The notes under the pieces: model-generated
The model's database searches: none
What the model was told of the DNA's origin: nothing
What the model saw: the letters and a program-made list of their open reading frames with translations, nothing else
NCBI GenBank assembly: GCA_016713085.1
Contig: JADJPV010000002.1
Coordinates: forward strand, 1,550,001-1,614,000
Length of the DNA stretch: 64,000 nucleotides
Direction of reading: 5' to 3'
Source: Chitinophagaceae bacterium
Lineage (GTDB): Bacteria > Bacteroidota > Bacteroidia > Chitinophagales > Chitinophagaceae
Made by a program: the position numbers and the translations under genes
Shown here: positions 44,911 through 54,535 of the stretch, piece by piece
Numbering within the stretch: position 1 is the stretch's first letter
Layout: each line of letters begins with the position of its first letter

Positions 44911-46482
44911 TTACCGGATGATTGTATCCATTATATGAAAAAAATCAAAATCAACATAACCACCTGTTGATTTAGTTGCATAATTGAACAATCCAAAACG
45001 GTAACCCATAAAATGAGGTAATGTGTAAGTCATTTGCAATGGAGAACCAATTGCTGTCCATTTTTTTCCATCAAGACTGTAATAGAAATACCCTTTATCT
45101 GTTCGGTTAACAAAGTCGCAGTCTGCTTTCAGATAAATTTTCTTCTGCACCAATGGAAGACTTTGTACTTCAACAGGCTTTCCCGATTCAGCATTAATCA
45201 TAACAATTGATTTTGTTCCTTCAGTTGATTTCACTCCCACCCATCCATAGTTCTTCTGCAAAAGCACAAGACCTGCAAAGTCACCGTCTTTCATATTGCT
45301 AATATCAATAACAGTTGTACCCGAACATTCAGGCCCAAATGTTCGTTGCGTAAGTGTGTTACGGGCAAGAAGAATAGATGTGTCAACTCTTCCTGTTGTA
45401 ATGCGGAGATATCCTTTGCGCTTAGCAAGTGACCAGTTTTTATTATCAGGATTATGATTCCATTGCCAAACCAGCGGGAAAGATATATCACCGGGCTTAC
45501 GGTTGAACTCATCAGAAGCTACTATGCCGGGAATATACCCTTTGCTGGATGGAAGATTCAATGTATCAGGCACCTTACCATTACTGCCAATTACCGGCCA
45601 TCCATTTTCCCATTTAACAGGTACAAGATAAGGAATACGACCAACTGCTCCGTAATCTCTGAACAGATATGCATACCAATCACCTTGCGATGTATTGATA
45701 AGACCACCCTGTGCCACGCCTTTATCCTGAAGGGCAACACGGCCCTCGTAAGGTCCTGTAATTTTATCGGCCCTATGTATAACAACAGTACGCATCCCTC
45801 CTTTTGGCCAGGTAATATTGAACAGGTAATATTTTCCATACATTTTAAACAGTTGTGAGCCTTCTGCATTTAAACCTCCGTTATCACCAGATGGCAAACT
45901 TGCATTTTCTATTACCACCTGATTTATTCCACCAGGTTTTATTCCGGATACATCTTCATTTAATTCAACAAGGGTGAGTTTACCTCCACCATATAACATA
46001 TACACTTTGCCATCTTCATCAAAAAATAAAGAATGATCGTGCAGACTTGGTTTAAAAGAAACAGCTTTCCATGGACCTTTCTCAATATTCTTTGTGCTGT
46101 AGATGTAGGTTTTACCGGTTGTTTGTGCAAATGTGCTTACATAGAAAGTACCGTTATGATAGCGAATGCTGCTTGCCCAGGAACCTCTGCCATAAGTGCT
46201 TTTGCCGTTGGCGAGATTCAATTCATCTACATTTGCCAAAGTATCGTATGCATAGTTCACCAGCTTCCAGTTAACCAGATCTTTCGATTTCATTATTGGC
46301 ACACCCGGACTCATATGCATGGTTGTGCTGCTCATGTAGTAAGTATCGCCCACACGGATCATCGCCATATCAGGAACATCAGCATAAATAACAGGGTTGA
46401 ATGCAGGCTGTGCCTGTAGATAAGAGATTGCACCGGTATATACAATCACAAAAAAAATAACTGCAGTAAGAAATTTTTTCAT
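44911..46482 (-). CDS. Exported GH43 enzyme with C-terminal beta-sandwich domain
   Basis: Secreted 523-residue enzyme, last gene of the minus-strand galactan operon. The signal peptide ends in YLQAQ. Acidic residues fit GH43: Asp in YADVPDMAMIRVGDTYYM, Asp in LHDHSLFFDEDGK, and Glu in LNAEGSQLFKMYGKYYL. The C-terminal 190 residues (IVASDEFNRKPGDISFPLVWQWNHNP onward) form the concanavalin-like domain often found on GH43_12-type arabinofuranosidases and xylosidases. With galactanases upstream, removal of arabinose side chains from arabinogalactan is likely. The 281-base gap to the GH2-GH53 gene holds nothing that I recognise. Confidence 0.88.
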   Translation of the reverse strand: MKKFLTAVIFFVIVYTGAISYLQAQPAFNPVIYADVPDMAMIRVGDTYYMSSTTMHMSPGVPIMKSKDLVNWKLVNYAYDTLANVDELNLANGKSTYGRGSWASSIRYHNGTFYVSTFAQTTGKTYIYSTKNIEKGPWKAVSFKPSLHDHSLFFDEDGKVYMLYGGGKLTLVELNEDVSGIKPGGINQVVIENASLPSGDNGGLNAEGSQLFKMYGKYYLFNITWPKGGMRTVVIHRADKITGPYEGRVALQDKGVAQGGLINTSQGDWYAYLFRDYGAVGRIPYLVPVKWENGWPVIGSNGKVPDTLNLPSSKGYIPGIVASDEFNRKPGDISFPLVWQWNHNPDNKNWSLAKRKGYLRITTGRVDTSILLARNTLTQRTFGPECSGTTVIDISNMKDGDFAGLVLLQKNYGWVGVKSTEGTKSIVMINAESGKPVEVQSLPLVQKKIYLKADCDFVNRTDKGYFYYSLDGKKWTAIGSPLQMTYTLPHFMGYRFGLFNYATKSTGGYVDFDFFHIMDTIIR

Positions 46483-46763
46483 TCAATTTTTTGTTTGAGA
46501 TGGCAGGTATACTTTTCTAATCCGACTCATAAATTGCTAAGTAAAAAGATATGAGCACTACAGAATATCCAAAACCTGAAACCAGGCTATTAAATGGCTG
46601 CATTTCGTCTGCATACAGAAGAACATGTAATGGCACTAAACTGGATATTTTTCCTGGATCATGCAGCAAACTATTTTAGCATAATATGCTCTCTGCTTAA
46701 ATTCAATTTATTTTATTCAAACAGAGTACTGATCAACCTACCCCTCCGGTACAGGATGCAGCT

Positions 46764-49700
46764 TTATTTTTCCCGTAAAAAAAGTTTACTCATTGCATCA
46801 TAAAGCAGTAAATATTGATTGGATTTCCCATCATTATCAAAAAACTTCTCCCATGTACTTAATGGCTCCCAGATGCAGGTTCCTTTTCCTCTTCCATTGG
46901 GTAAACTGAAGGCAATTTTATTGACGTCTTCTTTTAATGCTGAATACTCTACCACAATCACATCTTTATTGTAGCGACGAACAAGATCGTTGAGATTATT
47001 TTCCAGGTCAGCTAATGTACCATGCCACTTTGGATAGTACGATTCCCCAATTACATCAAACTGTACACCACGGGCAATCATGTTATCGATAAAGAAAACA
47101 GATTCATCGTTTTGTCCGCCCAATGCAACATGCAACATCATCTGTACAGTTGGATCAACTGCTTTTACCGCTGCTGTGCCTGCACAAAGCAACTGTGCTG
47201 TTTGATCAATATTGCTCACATTCCCTTCGGGCCATACAATGCCATGATTGATTTCGTTACCTACCTGCACCATATCAGGAGTGGTACCCTGCGCTTTCAG
47301 TTCTTCCATCACCATTTTGGTATAGTCATATAATGCTTGCTTTAATTCTTCAAATGAAAGATTTTTCCACGCAGCAGGTTTGTATTGCTTTCCGGGATCG
47401 GCCCAGTAATCGCTGTAATGAAAATCGAGCAGAAGTTTTAAACCGGCAGCTTTTACACGCTTCGCCATTTGTTTTGTGTAATCCAGGTTACAGAAACCTT
47501 TCTTAGGCGAGTAACCAGCTTCCTGTGCAGGGTCATTAAAAATGCGGAGACGCACATAATTAATTCCATGATCTTTTAATATCTCAATCGCATCTTTGGT
47601 AACGCCTTTATCTGAAAATTTCATTCCACGCTCTTCTAATTGAGGAAGAAAAGAAATATCAGCTCCCAGCATTTGATCAACTGTTCTTGGCTTAGCTGCT
47701 TCCCCTTTCAGTTTATATTTCTCATCGATTGTAACCGTATTTACATTCTCAGGTGAAACAGTAATAATATCTGTTGACCCGGTGAACAATCCGCTGGCAC
47801 CTGCTTCAAACTTAATGATGCCGGGCTTTGTTCCTGCCTGCACAATTACCTGGCATTTACCATTGAATAAACTCCGTTGCCACGCACCATCCACACATTT
47901 ATCGGGTTCATGACTGCTGGGATCGCCGTTACCAACGCCGATAATTTTTGCATCGCCTTCAATTTTAAACTTGATCATGTTATCTGCATCCGGAACTTCA
48001 CGGCCTTCACGATCAACAACTGTTATATTCATCACTGTTACATCTTTACCATCAGCAAGCATAGTAGTTTTATAAGGCGTTAACACTACTTCTGTTGCTG
48101 CACCGGTTGTTTCTACTTTTGATTTAAGGATTCTTCCCTTCTTATTGGCAACAGCTTCCAGTTTGCCGGGTTCAAATTCCACCTTCCATTGCAGGTGTCC
48201 ATTGCGTGGCATATCCTTCTTTCCTAAACTTTTTCCGTTTAAGAACAGTTCTACATCATCTGCATTACTGTTCACCCACACATCAATTTGTTTCTTTGGT
48301 TTACCCCATTCGTTACGATGGTTCCAATGTGGAGAGATATGTAACACATCCTTATCTGTCCACCAGCTTTGATAGTAGTAATAAATATTTTTTGGAAAGC
48401 CGCATACATCCATCACACCAAAATGCGAATTGATATTGGGCCATTTGAATGGTGTAGGTTCACCACGATAATCAAAACCAGTCCATATAAAACCGCCAAG
48501 CCAGAAATCATTTGTTGCAGCAAGTTTCCACCACTCTTCTGCCCTGCTTGCCCACCACGGTGCTGTAATATCCTGATCGGGTAAGTACCCACGGATAGAA
48601 TCTTTTTCCAGAATACCACGGGTACTAACGGTGCTGCCCATCTCTGTTCCAATGATCGGTTGAGTTGGATGATCGTTGTGATAATCTGCAACAGCAAACT
48701 GGCGGTAATTAAAACTGCGTACAGGAATTACTTCATTCACTCCTTTAAACACATTGGGTAAATCAGCAGCATAGGTAGACGTACGGGTTGGATCGAGCTG
48801 CTTTAATTTACTGATAAATGTTTCAGCAATTCGTTTGCCATGTGATGTAGTGTGAATCCAGCCTTCTTCATTACCAATGCTCCACATAAATACAGATGTG
48901 CGGCTGCGGTCACGTTTTACTAAGCGTTCAAACTGATCCATGTATTCAGCACTACTGTTCAGCAATCGCTGTTCATCCATTACCAGCATACCCAAACTGT
49001 CGCATGCATCTAACAACTCCGGGGTTGGTGTATTATGACTTGTACGGTATGCATTGCTGCCAAAATTTTTCAACACACTAATACGGTAGTATTGCAGATA
49101 ATCAGGCAATGCACTTCCTACACCTGCATGATCCTGGTGATTGTTTGTTCCAAACAGTTTTATATACTTTCCATTAAGAAAAACACCATTTGGTTTGATT
49201 TCAATAGTACGGAAACCAAAGCGGAGCTTTTTGCTGTCAACAACAACTCCATTCTGCTTTAACTCAACCACCACACGATAGAGATATGGATTCTCTAATG
49301 ACCAAAGTGTTGGGTTTGTAACATTAATGATTTGCTTACTTGTTTTCTCTTCATTTGAATTGATGGTAACTGGTGCTTCTTTTGCAGTGCCGATTTTAAC
49401 ACCGCTTCTGTCAGTTAAATAGGTGTTGACAGAGTAACTGCCGCCGACACTGTATTCATTGGCTATAGTTGTTTCAACGCTCAATATTGCTTTATTACCG
49501 GTGATAGCAGCATAAGCAAAAACACCATCCGTTGCAATATGTGTGTTGGCATAACTGTTCAGCCATACATGGCGGTAAATACCGGCACCCTCGTAAAACC
49601 AACCTTCATATTGTGTAGCGTCAACCCGAACCGTTATGACATTGTTACGATCGTAGTTAATAAAATCAGTTACATCGTAATTCACCCCAACATAACCGCT

Positions 49701-50168
49701 TTTATTATTTCCAAGATAAAATCCATTGACCCAAACCTGCGCATCACGGAAAATTCCATCAAACTGCAATTGAAAACGACGGCCCGAATCGGCTTTTGCA
49801 ATAGTGAAATGTTTACGGTACCAGCCAATGCTCGTTGCAGGAAATAAACCACCTACAGGTTTGTATCCATGACTTTCCACATCGAAATTTTCCACCTGCA
49901 CAAAAGGAAGTTCCACTGCCCAGTCATGCGGGAGATTGAGCGAACGCCAGCTGCTGTCGTTAAAACGCAGATCGATAGCAGTACCTGCAGCACCACCCGA
50001 TTTAGAAAAGATTGTTTTTATACTGTAGTTAAAATCTTTATCGGGATTGGCGGCATGGCCAAATGCGAATTTCCAGTTGTTATCGAAGTTGACATGAGAC
50101 CGTTGTGCTGATGCTGACAAGCTTAATCCTGTAACGCAAAGGATAAATGCGATAATCTTATGTTTCAT
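46764..50168 (-). CDS. GH2 beta-galactosidase-GH53 endo-galactanase fusion
   Basis: An exported 1134-residue bifunctional protein (signal peptide ending SASAQ). Residues about 25-510 hold the GH2 sandwich, immunoglobulin-like and barrel domains, with acid/base Glu434 in SIGNEEGW and nucleophile Glu509 in IIGTEMGS; immunoglobulin-like segments continue to about 800. Residues about 835-1134 are a complete GH53 barrel (GADISFLPQLEERG, NYVRLRIFNDP, DFHYSDYWADPGKQ), with acid/base Glu972 in VQVGNEINHG and nucleophile Glu1074 in VVEYSAL. Both catalytic pairs are intact, so one protein could cut beta-1,4-galactan internally and remove terminal galactose. The frame is open throughout, so the fusion is not an artefact of a missing stop inside the read sequence. 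It lies between the GH-A enzyme and GH43 genes of the galactan operon. Confidence 0.92.
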   Translation of the reverse strand: MKHKIIAFILCVTGLSLSASAQRSHVNFDNNWKFAFGHAANPDKDFNYSIKTIFSKSGGAAGTAIDLRFNDSSWRSLNLPHDWAVELPFVQVENFDVESHGYKPVGGLFPATSIGWYRKHFTIAKADSGRRFQLQFDGIFRDAQVWVNGFYLGNNKSGYVGVNYDVTDFINYDRNNVITVRVDATQYEGWFYEGAGIYRHVWLNSYANTHIATDGVFAYAAITGNKAILSVETTIANEYSVGGSYSVNTYLTDRSGVKIGTAKEAPVTINSNEEKTSKQIINVTNPTLWSLENPYLYRVVVELKQNGVVVDSKKLRFGFRTIEIKPNGVFLNGKYIKLFGTNNHQDHAGVGSALPDYLQYYRISVLKNFGSNAYRTSHNTPTPELLDACDSLGMLVMDEQRLLNSSAEYMDQFERLVKRDRSRTSVFMWSIGNEEGWIHTTSHGKRIAETFISKLKQLDPTRTSTYAADLPNVFKGVNEVIPVRSFNYRQFAVADYHNDHPTQPIIGTEMGSTVSTRGILEKDSIRGYLPDQDITAPWWASRAEEWWKLAATNDFWLGGFIWTGFDYRGEPTPFKWPNINSHFGVMDVCGFPKNIYYYYQSWWTDKDVLHISPHWNHRNEWGKPKKQIDVWVNSNADDVELFLNGKSLGKKDMPRNGHLQWKVEFEPGKLEAVANKKGRILKSKVETTGAATEVVLTPYKTTMLADGKDVTVMNITVVDREGREVPDADNMIKFKIEGDAKIIGVGNGDPSSHEPDKCVDGAWQRSLFNGKCQVIVQAGTKPGIIKFEAGASGLFTGSTDIITVSPENVNTVTIDEKYKLKGEAAKPRTVDQMLGADISFLPQLEERGMKFSDKGVTKDAIEILKDHGINYVRLRIFNDPAQEAGYSPKKGFCNLDYTKQMAKRVKAAGLKLLLDFHYSDYWADPGKQYKPAAWKNLSFEELKQALYDYTKMVMEELKAQGTTPDMVQVGNEINHGIVWPEGNVSNIDQTAQLLCAGTAAVKAVDPTVQMMLHVALGGQNDESVFFIDNMIARGVQFDVIGESYYPKWHGTLADLENNLNDLVRRYNKDVIVVEYSALKEDVNKIAFSLPNGRGKGTCIWEPLSTWEKFFDNDGKSNQYLLLYDAMSKLFLREK

Positions 50169-50226
50169 ATTCAGTTTTTGCAGGTAACACGAAGGACAGC
50201 AAGGTACGCCTGTGTTACGGATTTAT

Positions 50227-52782
50227 TTATTGAAGTACTATTTTTTCTATTTCGAGACTGTACGATTTATTGTTTGATTGTTGAATTAAGGGACTGACCG
50301 TTATTTCAATTTTTTCGATGTTTTTTAAATTCAGCGCTTCATCAACTGCCGACAATTGAAAATACAGCGGTTGAAAACCGGGATACGGCCTTGGCATCAG
50401 CAACGCCTTATCGTTTTTGAAATGTACCAGTGGAATTTCCATATCCCGAAACTGATTGCTTAAAGAAACAATTGCAGCAAATGCAAAACCATTTTTACTA
50501 ACCAGTGTAATTTTTACATTCAGCGGTTCCTTGTTTTCTGTTCGTGCCCGTAGGATGATTTTTGTAAATGAGTTAAGTTCAGAGCTTCTTTGTTGTAATT
50601 TATTACCAATGAAATGCTGCAGACCCATTACTTCATCCTCCTTTATATCGGTAATGCTGAATTTATGAATCAGGGTTCCTGTGCTGCTGCCTGATGCATA
50701 CCCCGTTTGAAATCCCCTTCTGAAATTGGGTAAAACATGTACTGTTCTGTCGGTTGAAGGATTGTATAATTCCAGCGAAGAACCTGCTGCTGCAATATTG
50801 GTTTTATATGTTTCAAAACTGTAGTTATCCCAAGCAAAAGGATTCCCTTTGATTGCACCGGGATAGGTAACAAACTCATTTCCTTCTTGTACCAGTATGC
50901 GGTATGGCAGCTGGCCGGTTACTACAACATCAGCAGGAATTTCAGCCGTATACTCATAACCGTTTTTCTTCATGGGTATATTCCGGAATAAACCGCCACC
51001 GAGTTTTGATAATTGTACAGAAACACGTGCAGAATCAACTCCTCCAACAATCGCTTTGATCAAAAAAGATTTACCGGCGCTTACCTCTGTAAATTGTTCA
51101 TGCCGCACAACAACTTCTTTTTTAGAAGATAGAGGTGCAACAAACTCACTGTTATAAGACCATTTTTCATCTGTTAATAAATGACTGATAATGTATTTGC
51201 CCGGAGTAATATCAAAGCCATCTTCCAGATTAACTCCTTGCTGTATTGTATAATTGTTACCTTGATTGACTGCACGTACAATCAGGTTTCCGCCCAGCCC
51301 ATCAAGAAATAATTTCATCCTGTTTTTATTCCATTTAATCTGCGTAACTTCTTTGTTGGGTGATGCACGTTCAAACGGATCCCTTACATAAATTACATCG
51401 GGCATTACTTCGAGTATCCACACTCCATCTGAAATTTTATCAAGAAAATAAGCACCTGTTCCTTCATATTGTACTACAGGTGAACTGCCAACTCCTGCAA
51501 TATGTTTTAATTCTTTTTTATTAACAGGTACAGTGGTTGTGTTATTGGAATAATAAAACTTATCAGCCGCATTCATTTCACTTAATGCATTTGCATAACT
51601 CACCCGAAACACATCAAACACACTGTCGGCCGGATATGCACCAAAGTTTTTCATACGTGGTACACGGTGAAACACTTCAGCAGCAATCATCATGCTGATG
51701 GCTTTTGAAGGAGTATAAGCAAGGTTGAGATAATGGGTTTGATACTCTGTATTTACATAGGCAATCGCCATTGGATCGTAAGCGAACTGTGTCGCCCATT
51801 GAAAGCCGGCTCCCCTGAAACTTTTTGCGATTGCCGGGTACATATAACTATCCATTACATCTGCTGCATCAAATTCATACACCATCAATGCTTTGTTTTT
51901 AAATGCTGTAACTGTATCACGAAATGGAATTTGATACAGATCTACATTTGGCAATGTATTTCCTTTGATTGTTTGATTGCCCACCAATCCCGATGGATAC
52001 CATTGAAAGCTGAAACCATCTACAACTGATGCTGCAACAGCATCGCTGAAGTATGGGCCTTGTGCAATATTGTAAAATAAAGGTTTGGTAAAGCCTGTAC
52101 TTTTTACCGCTGCTGCCAAACGGTTTATATAATCCGTCACTCTTTTTTTGGGGTTACTATGCGAGGGCTCATTGTTCAGTTCAACAGCAATAATATCTTT
52201 ATCATTTTCGTAACTGAGTTTGGTGTACGGATTAATATGTTTAAAAAACTGCTTCAGGTAATTTTCCTGTGCACGGATCGCCGTATCATTTGTGGTAAGT
52301 TTTCCCCTTCCAAAATAACGGGAGAAACCGGGAGTTGCTTCATCCCGTTCAGGATAACCATTTCCCCAAAAAGCAATGGGAGTAATAATGGTTTTGATAT
52401 TTCGTTTTTTTAATTCAGCCAGTAAAAAATCAAATAAACGTAAGTGTTCATTCTCAATAAGGTTACCTGCTGTATCACTTATTTCATTATCCCATACATG
52501 CACCCGGAATGCATTTAATCCAAGCCGTGAAAAATGATAAACATCATTACGGATAGCCTGTTCCAGATCAACATTTAATACTTTGTGTGCACGATATGCA
52601 TGTGCAAAGGGGGTAGTGTAGTTTACGCCAAAAAAACTTGCCTCTGCTTTCGTTGAAGTGTAACGCAGTACTCCCTGTTTATCTGCATAAACAAGATTAG
52701 CCTGCTTTGTTTTTTGTGCAGCAAGCATTGTAACAGAAAAAAATAACACAAAACAAAAGACTGCTTTCTTGAAATAAATCAT
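50227..52782 (-). CDS. Exported GH-A clan (GH5-like) glycoside hydrolase of uncertain family
   Basis: An 851-residue secreted protein (signal peptide ending TMLAAQ). The N-terminal half is a TIM barrel: SFFGVNYTTPFAHAYRAH, LGLNAFRVHVWDNEI, TIITPIAFWGNGYP, acid/base Glu in AVELNNEPSHSNP, FSFQWYPSG, and nucleophile Glu in LMVYEFDAADV. The C-terminal 400 residues are beta-rich domains that resemble binding or accessory modules. The barrel is GH5-like, but I cannot fix the family; a galactan- or arabinogalactan-active family such as GH147 is a guess from neighbours. It is flanked by two GH53-containing genes. No catalytic residue seems missing. Confidence 0.78.
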   Translation of the reverse strand: MIYFKKAVFCFVLFFSVTMLAAQKTKQANLVYADKQGVLRYTSTKAEASFFGVNYTTPFAHAYRAHKVLNVDLEQAIRNDVYHFSRLGLNAFRVHVWDNEISDTAGNLIENEHLRLFDFLLAELKKRNIKTIITPIAFWGNGYPERDEATPGFSRYFGRGKLTTNDTAIRAQENYLKQFFKHINPYTKLSYENDKDIIAVELNNEPSHSNPKKRVTDYINRLAAAVKSTGFTKPLFYNIAQGPYFSDAVAASVVDGFSFQWYPSGLVGNQTIKGNTLPNVDLYQIPFRDTVTAFKNKALMVYEFDAADVMDSYMYPAIAKSFRGAGFQWATQFAYDPMAIAYVNTEYQTHYLNLAYTPSKAISMMIAAEVFHRVPRMKNFGAYPADSVFDVFRVSYANALSEMNAADKFYYSNNTTTVPVNKKELKHIAGVGSSPVVQYEGTGAYFLDKISDGVWILEVMPDVIYVRDPFERASPNKEVTQIKWNKNRMKLFLDGLGGNLIVRAVNQGNNYTIQQGVNLEDGFDITPGKYIISHLLTDEKWSYNSEFVAPLSSKKEVVVRHEQFTEVSAGKSFLIKAIVGGVDSARVSVQLSKLGGGLFRNIPMKKNGYEYTAEIPADVVVTGQLPYRILVQEGNEFVTYPGAIKGNPFAWDNYSFETYKTNIAAAGSSLELYNPSTDRTVHVLPNFRRGFQTGYASGSSTGTLIHKFSITDIKEDEVMGLQHFIGNKLQQRSSELNSFTKIILRARTENKEPLNVKITLVSKNGFAFAAIVSLSNQFRDMEIPLVHFKNDKALLMPRPYPGFQPLYFQLSAVDEALNLKNIEKIEITVSPLIQQSNNKSYSLEIEKIVLQ

Positions 52783-52853
52783 TACAGCTTATTATTTAAC
52801 AGTGTATAATCTGAAAAATTCCCTGTAGAAACAGAGGAAGAATTTAAAAACTA

Positions 52854-52871
52854 CTGATTTTACAAAATCAG
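52854..52871 (-). terminator. Hairpin between the GH53 and GH-A genes
   Basis: CTGATTTT at 52854-52861 is complementary to AAAATCAG at 52864-52871. In the minus-strand transcript it stands 46 bases after the GH53 stop and is followed by TAGTTTTTAAA, so it may end or weaken transcription after the first galactanase gene. The loop is very small, so the stem would open by two pairs. Confidence 0.4.
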
Positions 52872-52917
52872 CTTTTTCATGCCGTTATCCGGCAAATAAT
52901 ATTCACCTGAAGGAAAC

Positions 52918-53961
52918 TTAATTCTTAAATGAATCCATTGCAACAGTTGGCTTTCCGCTGTTATCAAACGCACCAAGTGTATAGCCTTTCCATCCACCAT
53001 AACTCTGAGGCTCCCAATACAGTACACCTAAACCTTTACTGCCTGTTACTGATTTTACTTTTGTTATAAGATCTGTTATAAACAATTTACATTCTGCCGC
53101 ATTATCCCAGGGCATCCCAACTTCAACAACCATCACTTCTTTATTGTAAAGTGAAACCATATCGTTCATATTCACAAGGCATTGTTGGTTGGCACTCCCC
53201 CATCCCGCCGCTACATAAGAAGGATACAGAGACATGCCAATTACATCAAACTTAGCACCGTTGCTGATTAGTCCGCCAATATTCCAGCGGAATAAAGAAT
53301 TATCCCAGCCATTTGAAACATGTACAATCACTTTTGCAGAAGCAAACACTGCTTTCACAGCATCGTAACCTGCATTTACGAGTTGCGCATAATTACTCAT
53401 GTTGGTGGATGCTCTTCCTTCGGGCCACAACATACCATTGTTGGTTTCATTACCCACCTGCACCCATTCGGGAGTTACACCTGCTGTTTTTAACTGATTC
53501 AACACATCAGTGGTATGTGCTGACAATGCATTTTTCATATCTGCAAAACTCATTGCTGCCCATGCTGCCGGTTTTGTTTGCTGACCAGGATCGGCCCATG
53601 AATCGCTGTAATGAAAATCAATCATTACACGCAAACCAAGATTTTTTGCACGCAGCGCTTTTGCCACTACATCAGCAGCATTGTTCCAGGCAGGACTTGG
53701 GTTAACCCATACTCGCAGGCGAATGGTATTCATGCCAAGTGATTTCATCAATGCAAAACACTCTGTTTCTGCACCCGATGCATTGTAAAATTTTTTACCT
53801 GATGCTTCCATCTCTGTTATCCAGCCAATATCAGCTCCTTTCACAAATCCTGTTTCAACAACTGGAGGAACCGGATCCGGAGTCATTTTATTTTTTTTGC
53901 AGGTAGATGACAATGCAACTGCTGCAAATAAAAGCCCTGCTGTATAAAGTATTTTTCTCAT
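52918..53961 (-). CDS. GH53 endo-beta-1,4-galactanase, lipoprotein
   Basis: Cuts the beta-1,4-galactan backbone of pectic arabinogalactan I. A lipobox (ALSSTC, Cys21) suggests an outer-membrane or surface site. The GH53 barrel covers about residues 40-347: GADIGWITEMEASGKKF, NTIRLRVWVNPSP, DFHYSDSWADPGQQTKP, acid/base Glu172 in VQVGNETNNG, and nucleophile Glu280 in VMVVEVGMP. At 347 residues it is a normal single-domain GH53. It is the first intact gene of the minus-strand galactan operon and follows directly after a SusE-like remnant, so it probably once belonged to a complete Sus-type locus. Together with the GH53 domain of the fusion protein, two galactanases are present. Confidence 0.95.
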   Translation of the reverse strand: MRKILYTAGLLFAAVALSSTCKKNKMTPDPVPPVVETGFVKGADIGWITEMEASGKKFYNASGAETECFALMKSLGMNTIRLRVWVNPSPAWNNAADVVAKALRAKNLGLRVMIDFHYSDSWADPGQQTKPAAWAAMSFADMKNALSAHTTDVLNQLKTAGVTPEWVQVGNETNNGMLWPEGRASTNMSNYAQLVNAGYDAVKAVFASAKVIVHVSNGWDNSLFRWNIGGLISNGAKFDVIGMSLYPSYVAAGWGSANQQCLVNMNDMVSLYNKEVMVVEVGMPWDNAAECKLFITDLITKVKSVTGSKGLGVLYWEPQSYGGWKGYTLGAFDNSGKPTVAMDSFKN

Positions 53962-53964
53962 TTA

Positions 53965-54430
53965 CTTTTTTGAATTTTATAAATATTACCCTGTAAGAAC
54001 CTGTGCCTGGTGCGCTGATATTATTACCGCCCGGTTTGGCAGACCAGCAATACCAGTTTGCCGTACGCATTTACCTTGTAAATTATATCGTAAGAACCAT
54101 TACTGGAAAATACAAATTTGTTACAGGCTGTAAATGCCAAATTGGTTGCTACCCTTGATTGGTTGTTGTATTTAAATGTCATTGGTGTTGCAGAAGTGCT
54201 CCACACATGTTGATCTCCTGAGAGATAAAATTAAACTGCTGTAAAATTAACAGTTCCAGCATTTACAACTTCATTTACTTTCATATAATTCGTTTCCGGG
54301 AAAATCAACGATTTCCTGATGTACCGTTAACCAAAGTGGTGGTGCTTCCACACCATTCATATTTTATACCACTGCTTTCCATTCTTGGTGATGAGATTCA
54401 ACTCACTTAATAAATCCTTTTAAAAACAAG
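53965..54430 (-). pseudogene. Remnant of a SusE/SusF-like outer-membrane protein
   Basis: Reading the minus strand, SusE/SusF-type pieces occur in more than one frame with stops between them: FPETNYMKVNEVVNAGTVNF, LSGDQHVWSTSATPMTFKYN, NKFVFSSNGSYDIIYKVNAY, and (shifted) AKPGGNNISAPGTGSYRVIF. These follow the repeat plan of SusE-type starch/glycan-binding domains (a W-x-x-x-x-P-M-T-x-x-x strand, F-x-x-N-x-S-x-D-I-N-Y-G, G-G-D-N-I, G-x-Y-x-V). No start or continuous frame remains and no susC/susD is next to it. I read it as the decayed 3' end of a glycan-binding lipoprotein gene ahead of the GH53 gene. Frameshifts and stops are too many for a single sequencing error. Confidence 0.55.
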
Positions 54431-54496
54431 CAAATCATTACTTAAATGCGTAAGCCGTATTCACTGGCTTTATAATATTTTCGTTTTTTACGATTA

Positions 54497-54530
54497 TTTT
54501 TTTTTTTTTTTCATTATTGGCTTATTTTTG
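54497..54530 (+). promoter_or_regulatory. Possible promoter with a 15-T tract upstream of the DeoR gene
   Basis: TATTTTTG at 54523-54530 matches the Bacteroidota -7 box TAnnTTTG exactly. An uninterrupted run of 15 T bases at 54497-54511 covers the -33 element and spacer region. The first ATG (54536) would lie at the transcription start, which makes the ATG at 54545 (MLATHRREKIL) the more likely start of the regulator. Confidence 0.45.
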
Positions 54531-54535
54531 GTCAA

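Noticed and set aside
50184..50218. Inverted repeat GTAACAC/GTGTTAC upstream of the GH2-GH53 gene
   Set aside because: The stem is only 7 bp with a 21-base loop and no other regulatory feature; chance is likely.
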